The notes under the pieces: model-generated
Told to the model about the DNA's origin: nothing
Databases searched by the model: none
Seen by the model: only the letters and a program-made list of their open reading frames with translations
NCBI RefSeq assembly: GCF_036516095.1
Contig: NZ_DATBUM010000154.1
Coordinates: 1-10,265, forward strand
Origin: Fusobacterium_C sp036516095
GTDB taxonomy: Bacteria > Fusobacteriota > Fusobacteriia > Fusobacteriales > Fusobacteriaceae
Direction: 5' to 3'
Length of the DNA: 10,265 nucleotides
Program-made: the position numbers and the translations under genes
Part shown: positions 1 to 5,387 of the stretch, piece by piece
Layout: every line of letters starts with the position of its first letter
Numbering within the stretch: the first letter of the stretch is position 1

Positions 1-182
1 TTGAAATATTTACTTTATTAGAAAGTAATAATTTTGGTGCAAATTTAGAAAGTTTTGGTTGTGGTAAAAAATGTGGGATTACAAAAATAAATAAAAATAT
101 TGATAAACTAGAGGAAGTATTACTTATTAACCAATCTCCAACAGGATTATTTGAAAATTCAATGGATTTAAAGAAGGTGTAA
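1..182 (+). CDS. cas9: Cas9 endonuclease, C-terminal end (partial)
   Basis: The frame starting at position 3 is open to the TAA at 180-182 and gives the last 59 residues of a protein whose start lies outside the window. The tail reads VLLINQSPTGLFENSMDLKKV, which corresponds to the end of the PAM-interacting domain of type II-A Cas9 (S. pyogenes Cas9 ends with a similar IHQSITGLYETRIDLSQ). Cas9 is the RNA-guided DNA nuclease that cuts invading DNA using crRNA and tracrRNA. The stop is one base before the cas1 ATG, so the genes are one operon. The identification rests on this short tail plus the following cas1-cas2-csn2 order. The catalytic domains and the usual upstream tracrRNA cannot be seen. 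Confidence 0.9.
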   Translation, partial: EIFTLLESNNFGANLESFGCGKKCGITKINKNIDKLEEVLLINQSPTGLFENSMDLKKV

Positions 183-183
183 T

Positions 184-1056
184 ATGAGTTGGCGTGTAGT
201 TGTCATTTCCAATGTTGCAAAATTGGATTTAAAATTAAATCATTTGGTTGTAAGAAAAGAGAAAATGACAAAAATACCACTTAGTGAAATTCATACTTTA
301 ATTATAGAATCGACTGCTGTCTCTACGACAGCAGCACTCTTAGTGGAACTTATGAAAAGAAAGATTAAAGTTATTTTTTGTGATGAAAAACGGAATCCTA
401 ATTCTGAATTGATTCCCTATTATGGGAGTCATGATACTAGTGCTAAAATTAGAAACCAAGTCATTTGGGATGCTGCATGGAAACAAGAAATTTGGGCTGA
501 AATCATAAAAGAAAAAATTAAGAACCAGATGAGGCTTTTAAAAAAATTGGAGTATGAGGAATATGAGATATTAGAAAGATATTCTCAAGAAGTAGAAGTG
601 GGAGATAAGACTAACCGAGAAGCTCATGCAGCAAAAGTATATTTTAATACTTTATTTGGAGAACATTTTTCCAGAGCGGAAGATAATTCAGTTAATTCTG
701 CTTTAAATTATGGATATTCTTTATTATTGTCTACTGTGAATCGTGAAATTGTGGCGAATGGTTACCTTACCAGTCTAGGTGTTTTTCATGATAATATGTT
801 TAATCCTTTTAATTTATCTTCAGATTTCATGGAAATATTTCGACCTGTTATAGACGAAGAAGTTTGGATAATGAAACCGGAAAAATTTGAGAAAGAAGAA
901 AAATATCAGCTGTTAGATTTATTAAATAAAGTTGTAATTATTGATGGAAAGAAAAATTATTTGACACAGGCAATTAAAATTTACTGTAAGAGTATTTTGG
1001 ATGCTATACAGGAAAAGGATTTATCTTTGATAAGGTTTTATAGAGATGAGTTATAG
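184..1056 (+). CDS. cas1: Type II CRISPR integrase Cas1
   Basis: This 290-residue protein has the length and pattern of type II Cas1, the metal-dependent integrase that works with Cas2 to insert new spacers at the leader end of the array. It starts MSWRVVVISN, as type II Cas1 proteins do. The expected metal ligands are visible: E146 in NREAHAAKVYF, H202 in LGVFHDN and E217 in DFMEIFRP, offset by three from E149, H205 and E220 of the S. pyogenes protein. An N-terminal beta-rich domain (about residues 1-85) precedes the helical catalytic domain. The ATG follows an AAGGTG ribosome site inside the cas9 end, one base after the cas9 stop. The 3' end overlaps cas2 by 11 nt. The frame is intact and no key residue is missing. 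Confidence 0.97.
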   Translation: MSWRVVVISNVAKLDLKLNHLVVRKEKMTKIPLSEIHTLIIESTAVSTTAALLVELMKRKIKVIFCDEKRNPNSELIPYYGSHDTSAKIRNQVIWDAAWKQEIWAEIIKEKIKNQMRLLKKLEYEEYEILERYSQEVEVGDKTNREAHAAKVYFNTLFGEHFSRAEDNSVNSALNYGYSLLLSTVNREIVANGYLTSLGVFHDNMFNPFNLSSDFMEIFRPVIDEEVWIMKPEKFEKEEKYQLLDLLNKVVIIDGKKNYLTQAIKIYCKSILDAIQEKDLSLIRFYRDEL

Positions 1057-1366
1057 ATATATGAGAATAGTATTATTTTTTGATTTACCAATGGTAACAA
1101 ATCCTGAAAAAAGAAATTATATAAAATTCCGAAATTATTTGTTAAAGAATGGATTTTTTATGATACAACAGTCTGTTTATTGTAAATTAGCATTGAATGG
1201 AACCGTTGTAAACTCTGTTATGAAAAATTTGGAAGAGAACAAGCCAGAAGAAGGACTTATTCAAATTTTAATCATTACTGAGAAACAATATGAAAAAATG
1301 ATTATGCTTTTGGGACATTCCGATTCTGAAGTTTTAAATACAGATGAGAGGTTGGTTATTTTATGA
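1046..1366 (+). CDS. cas2: CRISPR adaptation protein Cas2
   Basis: This 106-residue Cas2 forms the dimeric bridge of the Cas1-Cas2 integration complex. It has a ferredoxin-like fold starting MSYRYMRIVLFFDLP, with the conserved aspartate D13 in FFDLP, followed by an SVYCKL segment. The C terminus ends in DERLVIL, as in other type II-A Cas2 proteins. An alternative start at the internal ATG (MRIVLFF, 1061) is possible. I prefer 1046 because S. pyogenes Cas2 also begins with MSYRYM, and because overlap with the upstream gene is normal in this operon. It overlaps cas1 by 11 nt and csn2 by 4 nt (ATGA), which suggests translational coupling. Confidence 0.96.
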   Translation: MSYRYMRIVLFFDLPMVTNPEKRNYIKFRNYLLKNGFFMIQQSVYCKLALNGTVVNSVMKNLEENKPEEGLIQILIITEKQYEKMIMLLGHSDSEVLNTDERLVIL

Positions 1367-2043
1367 AATTAGTATGCGATGAAATACATTACTCTTTTGA
1401 AATAAAAGAAAATAAAGTTCCAATTTATATTATTGAAAATCCAAAATTTTATCTTTATTTACTTTTGTCTTTAAAAGAAGAAATTGACGAGAATAAAGAA
1501 GGAATTTTTTCGTTGTTTGAAGAGACAAAAGAACTTAATTTGTCTAAAAATGTTTTATTTATAGGAGATTTATTACATCTTGATTTTCATAACAGAAAAA
1601 TAGTTTCAGCTATTTTTCATCAGCTAAAGGAACATACTTTAAAAGACGAGATATATGCAGAAAAATTGGAAATGGAAGGGGTCTTGAAAGGCTTTTTATA
1701 TAGAATAATAGATAACTTTTCTTATCCTTTAGAGATGGAAGATAATATAGAATATGAAGATTTATTTAAATTATTTCATATTCATATAAGTGAAAATTAT
1801 GATAGTTATTTGGAAAAATTGATAGACTATTTGACATTATCGTATGAGTTAGGTTTGATGAAATGTGTTATTTTTGTGAATTTAAAAACAATTTTAGGAG
1901 AAGATGAATGCCGTAAATTATATCAACAGTGTTTTTATAAAAAAATTCCGATAATTCTCTTTGAAAATAGAGAATATGAATATATAATAAAAGAAGAAGA
2001 AAAAATTATTGTTGATTTCGATTTATGCGAAATTCATCTTTAA
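1363..2043 (+). CDS. csn2: Type II-A adaptation protein Csn2 (short form)
   Basis: Csn2 defines subtype II-A. It forms a tetrameric ring that binds double-stranded DNA ends and is needed for spacer acquisition together with Cas1, Cas2 and Cas9. This copy has 226 residues, the size of the short Csn2 group (S. pyogenes and Enterococcus type) rather than the longer S. thermophilus form. Visible family features are an N-terminal strand region (MKLVCDEIHYSFEI), the block NVLFIGDLLHLDF around residues 63-75, and the C-terminal CVIFVNLKTIL segment followed by IPIILFENREYE. The ATG lies inside the cas2 stop (ATGA), so translation is coupled. The stop at 2041-2043 is about 70 bp before the first repeat. 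Divergent sequence makes Csn2 harder to recognise than Cas1/2, but position and length agree. Confidence 0.94.
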   Translation: MKLVCDEIHYSFEIKENKVPIYIIENPKFYLYLLLSLKEEIDENKEGIFSLFEETKELNLSKNVLFIGDLLHLDFHNRKIVSAIFHQLKEHTLKDEIYAEKLEMEGVLKGFLYRIIDNFSYPLEMEDNIEYEDLFKLFHIHISENYDSYLEKLIDYLTLSYELGLMKCVIFVNLKTILGEDECRKLYQQCFYKKIPIILFENREYEYIIKEEEKIIVDFDLCEIHL

Positions 2044-2112
2044 TTCTAAAGTTACAACTACTTATCGTAAGAGTAGGTTATTCTTCTCAAAGCACGAATT
2101 TTCGTTTTTGAG
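2044..2112 (+). promoter_or_regulatory. CRISPR leader with TTTTGAG at the repeat junction
   Basis: This 69-bp AT-rich stretch separates csn2 from the first repeat and is the leader by position. Its last seven bases (2106-2112, TTTTGAG) match six of the seven bases of ATTTGAG, the leader-anchoring sequence known to direct Cas1-Cas2 integration in S. thermophilus type II-A arrays. A small hairpin can form at 2058-2076 (CTACTTA, TCG loop, TAA-GA-GTAG). A second, weak one at about 2095-2106 (ACGA/TCGT) runs into TTTTT. I found no convincing -35/-10 pair here, so the crRNA promoter may be weak or lie inside the csn2 end. Confidence 0.75.
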
Positions 2113-3138
2113 GTTTGAGAGTAATGTAACTTAAGATAGAACTGAAACCTTCTTCCCAATAAATAGGAATCAAATAATGTTTGAGAGTAATGTAACTTAA
2201 GATAGAACTGAAACGTTCCGTGCGGAAAATGTCCAAGTTGTCAGGTTTGAGAGTAATGTAACTTAAGATAGAACTGAAACACAAGCAAAAAAAATTAACT
2301 TTTCTTTTGAGTTTGAGAGTAATGTAACTTAAGATAGAACTGAAACACAGAGTTTTTAAAAGGAGTTGGTGTTTATGTTTGAGAGTAATGTAACTTAAGA
2401 TAGAACTGAAACAACACAAAGAACCTTGATGACACGACCTGTGTTTGAGAGTAATGTAACTTAAGATAGAACCGAAACTCAGCTATAAATTATGCAAGCG
2501 AAAGATTAGTTTGAGAGTAATGTAACTTAAGATAGAACTGAAACTATTATCAAAATCAGTATCTCCCAGTAATGGTTTGAGAGTAATGTAACTTAAGATA
2601 GAACTGAAACTGCTTTTACGATAGGAATTTACAGTGTTGTGTTTGAGAGTAATGTAACTTAAGATAGAACTGAAACCTTCAAATTTCTGTGCCAAATGCC
2701 AAACGTGTTTGAGAGTAATGTAACTTAAGATAGAACTGAAACTTGTTGCCAATTTTGGTTCTTCTAACGTTTGTTTGAGAGTAATGTAACTTAAGATAGA
2801 ACTGAAACAAAAAGTGGCTCTATCACAATAAAGATTTTGTTTGAGAGTAATGTAACTTAAGATAGAACTGAAACTCCTATAAATATATAAGAGCTTCAAA
2901 ACTTGTTTGAGAGTAATGTAACTTAAGATAGAACTGAAACTCAAAACATTAAAAAATATATGTTCTGTACGTTTGAGAGTAATGTAACTTAAGATAGAAC
3001 TGAAACAATTATCCCAGAAGAAGTTATCAATGAAGCGTTTGAGAGTAATGTAACTTAAGATAGAACTGAAACAGGATTGGTGAAATCTCCTCTTATTTTT
3101 TTGTTTGAGAGTAATGAAACTTAAAATAGAACTGAAAC
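2113..3138 (+). CRISPR. Type II-A CRISPR array, 16 repeats and 15 spacers
   Basis: Sixteen 36-bp repeats alternate with fifteen spacers, each exactly 30 bp, giving a strict 66-bp period. Repeats start at 2113, 2179, 2245, 2311, 2377, 2443, 2509, 2575, 2641, 2707, 2773, 2839, 2905, 2971, 3037 and 3103. Each begins GTTTGAGAGTAATGTAACTT and ends AAGATAGAACTGAAAC. Repeat 6 has one change (T to C at 2473). The last repeat has two (T to A at 3117, G to A at 3125), marking 3103-3138 as the old, leader-distal end. The GTTTnAGAG start is the usual crRNA sense strand of type II-A repeats, so transcription is rightward, in line with the cas genes. All fifteen spacers differ, and I could not match any to the rest of the window by eye. 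The near-perfect repeats and intact adaptation genes suggest a recently active locus. Confidence 0.98.
3103..3138 (+). repeat. Degenerate terminal CRISPR repeat
   Basis: The last repeat differs from the consensus at 3117 (T to A) and 3125 (G to A). Decay of the leader-distal repeat is typical and fixes array polarity. The next base, 3139, is already within the toxin-like remnant, so there is no trailer of ordinary intergenic DNA. Confidence 0.9.
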
Positions 3139-3664
3139 TGTAATGTTGGAAGGGAAGTGGCAGAAAACTTGTTTGGTATAGATTTAAAAGAAGCTAAAAT
3201 TAAGAAAAGTGACTTTGAAAAATATGGATATTTGGACCCTGAAAGTTTCTCAGAGGATGTTTGGTTTAGTTTAGAATACAGTTTTCTTGGTCAATATGGT
3301 AATGTTATTGTGAGATTTGATAAGAGAAAACTCTCAAATAGAGTGAATTATACTCTTAGAACCAGCTGTAAATAAACAGATTGTGGTAGAAAATAGGACA
3401 GTGCAATTTGGTTTCTATAGAGAGAAATAGATTTGTAAAAGCAGCTGAAATAGTAAGAAGAGAAAGCAGATTAACTTTGGAAAATACATTAGATGAATTA
3501 AATGTCAGGTATATAGAGCTTCAATGTCACGGAGATGTTAAGATTACGGATGAGTCTTCCATGTGTTTTACAAGAGATATTCCATTGGGGATTCAATTAA
3601 GAGATTAAAAGAATTAGGAATTAAAGTTTTTAGACTGGAAGGAGAGAAAAATGTTGAAATGTAA
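3139..3664 (+). pseudogene. Decayed C-terminal toxin domain, possibly ADP-ribosyltransferase-like
   Basis: One protein-like sequence runs through three frames. Frame 1 (about 3139-3375) reads VAENLFGIDLKEAKIKK and on to QYGNVIVRFDKRKLSNRVNY. Frame 2 (about 3362-3430) continues PAVNKQIVVENRTVQFGFY. Frame 3 (about 3408-3608) gives RNRFVKAAEIVRRESRL and YIELQCHGDVKI. Frame 2 resumes (3590-3664) with DSIKRLKELGIKVFRLEGEK. At least three single-base indels are therefore needed, near 3355-3375, 3415-3430 and 3580-3606. The YGNVIVRFD and YIExQxHGDVKI blocks resemble, from memory, ADP-ribosyltransferase-like (DUF3626-type) toxin tips of large secreted fusobacterial proteins; that function is inference. 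There is no normal start: upstream in frame is the last CRISPR repeat, with a TGA at 3133. The piece is thus both 5'-truncated and frameshifted. Its stop overlaps the next gene by 14 nt, as toxin/immunity pairs often do. Confidence 0.7.
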
Positions 3665-3959
3665 AGATATTGTCTGTTCTGATTCTCATGGAAGTGTGTT
3701 GGTGACTTTAGAAGATGGAAGATGTGCTTGTGTTGACACGAAAACAAGAAATGTTTTTATAGACATCTTATTGGCAAGTTTTGATAGATTTGGTAGATAT
3801 TTTACAACGGATTCTTTTCAAGATAAGGATCTAGTATTTGATATATTAAAGAGACCGAGAAAAGTAAGGGAGCTGGGCTCTTCTCAAGAGTACTTACAGG
3901 ATACGCATGAAAGAGCAAAATGGGACAAGTTAAAAAAAGAATTTGGGTATAACTACTAA
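3651..3959 (+). CDS. Small intact protein, possible immunity protein
   Basis: This 102-residue cytoplasmic-looking protein starts at an ATG preceded by GGAGAG five bases upstream. It has no signal peptide or membrane segment. The N-terminal half alternates strand-like segments (SVLVTLEDGRCACVDTK, NVFIDILL), and the C-terminal third is charged and helical, ending KLKKEFGYNY. I do not recognise a family. Its start lies 14 nt inside the end of the decayed toxin-like frame. That overlap, the small size and the position just after a toxin tip are what one expects of the cognate immunity gene in a polymorphic toxin cassette. Unlike the toxin it is uninterrupted, which would fit an orphan immunity gene kept for protection. 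The function is inferred from context only. Confidence 0.65.
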   Translation: MLKCKDIVCSDSHGSVLVTLEDGRCACVDTKTRNVFIDILLASFDRFGRYFTTDSFQDKDLVFDILKRPRKVRELGSSQEYLQDTHERAKWDKLKKEFGYNY

Positions 3960-4014
3960 ATCTAATTAAATTGTTGAGGAGGAATAAAGAGTAAAAAAAT
4001 GGTCATTAGGTTTT

Positions 4015-4536
4015 TTGACTGTTTTATGTGTATTTGTGGTTGGGTATAGCAGTATTCAAAAAGCAGCAATTCCTAAAAATGTGCTAAAGAAAGAATCAAA
4101 GTTAATAAATGTTAAAATAATAGAGAGAGTAATTGATAAAGAAGTTTTCTTGAGCATAGAAAATAAAAGTAGTGATGTTGTAGAAGTAGCATTATCGGAA
4201 TCTGCTATAAACGGCAAGCCGGTCTTCGATATTAAGGAAATAAACGATGTAATATATCATAATTCTATAGCCGCTATGGCATGTGCTATTAATAAGATAA
4301 ATCAACTAAATACGACTTTATACGGAGCTTTTCCAAAACCAAAAGAAGATAAGACAACTAAAGATTTAATGAAAAGATCAGACAACATATATTTGGTACC
4401 AGAAGAGAGAGTAGAAAAAATAGTAGGAAATGGGTTTGAAGCATTATCATATCTGGCTAAAATTGTCATAAAAGCTAAACAGAATGAATATAGTATTATG
4501 CATATATTACTCTCGAAAATTAAGGAGAGATTATAG
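4015..4536 (+). CDS. Exported protein of unknown function; normal start codon apparently lost
   Basis: The open frame encodes 173 residues from a TTG at 4015, but this TTG has no ribosome site at a proper distance. The frame is open upstream to 3988 (stop TAA at 3985-3987). A strong GAGGAGG (3976-3982) lies eight bases before codon GTA at 3991. From that codon the product reads (V)KKWSLGFLTVLCVFVVGYSS, a typical signal peptide or N-terminal anchor with two lysines and a hydrophobic core. The ancestral start was therefore probably ATG or GTG at 3991, now GTA, giving about 181 residues. The rest (ESKLINVKIIERVIDKEVFL and onward) is of a family I do not recognise; it contains an Ala-rich SIAAMACAINKIN helix and a basic C terminus ending SKIKERL. 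It lies 55 nt after the putative immunity gene and before a terminator. Without a rescuing start it may be a pseudogene, or the TTG may give a product lacking part of the signal. Confidence 0.5.
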   Translation: MTVLCVFVVGYSSIQKAAIPKNVLKKESKLINVKIIERVIDKEVFLSIENKSSDVVEVALSESAINGKPVFDIKEINDVIYHNSIAAMACAINKINQLNTTLYGAFPKPKEDKTTKDLMKRSDNIYLVPEERVEKIVGNGFEALSYLAKIVIKAKQNEYSIMHILLSKIKERL

Positions 4537-4547
4537 AGGTAGATTCA

Positions 4548-4570
4548 GCTAACAACTACAAATAGTTAGC
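4548..4570 (+). repeat. Small inverted repeat after the exported-protein gene
   Basis: GCTAAC (4548-4553) and GTTAGC (4565-4570) form a 6-bp perfect stem with an 11-nt loop, twelve bases after the stop of the upstream gene. No T-run follows, so it is not a terminator by itself; it may protect the mRNA 3' end. Confidence 0.45.
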
Positions 4571-4596
4571 AAGTAAAAAAATAAAGCATTGGTAAT

Positions 4597-4622
4597 GAGA
4601 GGTATTACAGCCTCTCTTTTTT
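4597..4622 (+). terminator. Rho-independent terminator
   Basis: GAGAGG (4597-4602), an 8-nt loop and CCTCTC (4611-4616) form a perfect 6-bp stem followed by six T (4617-4622). It ends transcription coming from the array/toxin-remnant side about 60 bp after the last gene there. Confidence 0.85.
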
Positions 4623-4655
4623 AATACTTAAAAATAAAAAAGCGAGGTGGAGAAT

Positions 4656-4742
4656 ATGACGGTAGCAGGATATTGCTTCTTAGGAGTTTCCTACGCTATG
4701 TATTTACGTATCTTAAAATATGATATAACTTTGCTTGGCTAG
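4656..4742 (+). CDS. Possible 28-residue peptide, unknown
   Basis: An ATG at 4656 preceded by GAGGTGG at a good distance (five bases from AGGTGG) opens a 28-codon frame ending with TAG at 4740-4742. The peptide starts MTVAGYCFLGVSYAMYLRIL and is fairly hydrophobic; it resembles nothing I know. It stops three bases before an isolated fragment of the CRISPR repeat. It may be the start of a decayed larger gene, a small membrane peptide or chance. The ribosome site is its only real support. Confidence 0.25.
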   Translation: MTVAGYCFLGVSYAMYLRILKYDITLLG

Positions 4743-4745
4743 TTG

Positions 4746-4765
4746 GTTTGAGAGTAATGTAACTT
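4746..4765. repeat. Isolated 20-bp copy of the first part of the CRISPR repeat
   Basis: GTTTGAGAGTAATGTAACTT is identical to bases 1-20 of the 36-bp repeat and lies 1.6 kb beyond the array. The remaining 16 bases of the repeat are absent on its right. On the - strand it reads AAGTTACATTACTCTCAAAC, fully complementary to the crRNA repeat, as a tracrRNA anti-repeat would be, and a TATAAT box stands just upstream on that strand. Functional type II-A anti-repeats normally contain a mismatch bulge, which is absent here, and no clear nexus plus terminator follows. It may equally be a repeat fragment left by recombination. Confidence 0.6.
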
Positions 4766-4770
4766 GGACT

Positions 4771-4776
4771 ATTATA
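4771..4776 (-). promoter_or_regulatory. Consensus -10 box facing the isolated repeat fragment
   Basis: On the - strand TATAAT covers 4776 down to 4771. A start six or seven bases later would fall at the first bases of the anti-repeat sequence (about 4764-4765). No good -35 lies 17 bases upstream (TCTTTC) and there is no extended TGn, so the promoter call is weak. Confidence 0.3.
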
Positions 4777-5235
4777 TCGAGTGGAATTTAGTAGAAAGAG
4801 CATACAGGGAAGTTGATAGCACTAAAATTTGATGGAAAAAATCATATGACTTTTTCTTTAGGAATAATAGCAAACATTAAAATATGATGAAATGTATATT
4901 TTTATGTGATTAAAGGATAAAAAACCAGCAATGAAGTTTATTGAAAGTTGTATTTTAATGATAAAATAAAAGTAGAAGCTGAAATTTTATATTATTAAAG
5001 CTGGAGGAAAAGGAATAATAGAGCAGCAAATGAGAGTTAACAAAGATTGAAAGATTATTTAGGTAGAAATTCAGATTAGAAATAAAACAGAATTATGATA
5101 AGGTTTTTATAAAAAATATTAAAAAATAGAGGATTAAACAGAGAGATTAAAAATAAGGAGTAATATTTAGTAAATTACAATATCTGCACTTGGATTTTAA
5201 ATTTATTTTAAAGAAAAAATTTAGTGAATAAAAAA

Positions 5236-5289
5236 ATCATAGTCCAAATCAAGTTCTGAATAGCACTTTTTTCATTTTTGGACTATGAT
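5236..5289. repeat. 13-bp perfect inverted repeat
   Basis: ATCATAGTCCAAA (5236-5248) and TTTGGACTATGAT (5277-5289) are exact reverse complements separated by 28 bp that include a T6 run. It lies between the + strand remnant region and the - strand nitroreductase gene. It could be a two-way terminator or the fused ends of a lost small mobile element; no target duplication is evident. Confidence 0.6.
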
Positions 5290-5329
5290 AAGAAAAACAA
5301 GATTTCTTAAAAAGAAGGTAGTAAAATTT

Positions 5330-5353
5330 TTCTAAAAGAACAATATTTTAGAA
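5330..5353 (-). terminator. Possible terminator of the nitroreductase gene
   Basis: TTCTAAAA (5330-5337) and TTTTAGAA (5346-5353) form an 8-bp perfect but AT-only stem with an 8-nt loop, 35 bp beyond the stop of the - strand nitroreductase gene. On that strand it is followed by AAATTTT rather than a clean T-run, so termination strength is doubtful. A second small hairpin (AATAC/GTATT, 5352-5367) adjoins it. Confidence 0.4.
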
Positions 5354-5387
5354 TACAGAAAAGTATTTTGTACCATCCTATAAATTG

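Larger units (their letters stand above)
4766..5387. other. Region without a recognisable gene
   Basis: About 620 bp of AT-rich DNA with frequent stops in all frames. Fragments such as VEIQIRNKTEL and AGGKGIIEQQMRVNKD can be read in pieces on the + strand near 5000-5110 and may be remnants of a large secreted-protein gene, but I cannot prove it. The stretch ends with two inverted repeats (5236-5289 and 5330-5353) lying between convergent transcription units. Confidence 0.5.

Noticed and set aside
2113..2148. A promoter inside each repeat (TTGAGA and TAAGAT), as known for type II-C arrays of Neisseria.
   Set aside because: The spacing between the two boxes is only 11 bp, far from the required 16-18.
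2087..2944. Two long - strand frames across the array, each repeating FSSILSYITLK every 22 residues.
   Set aside because: They arise only because the 66-bp repeat-spacer period is divisible by three and the repeat has no stop in that frame. They have no ribosome site and are the CRISPR array itself.
5160..5272. A tracrRNA-like region: AAATTACAATAT (partial match to an anti-repeat, near 5172) and TAGTCCAAATCAAGTTCTGAA before GCACTTTTTT, faintly like the tail of the S. pyogenes tracrRNA.
   Set aside because: The anti-repeat match has several mismatches and lies some 50 bp from the tail-like words, and no stable stem precedes the T-run. Too weak to call.
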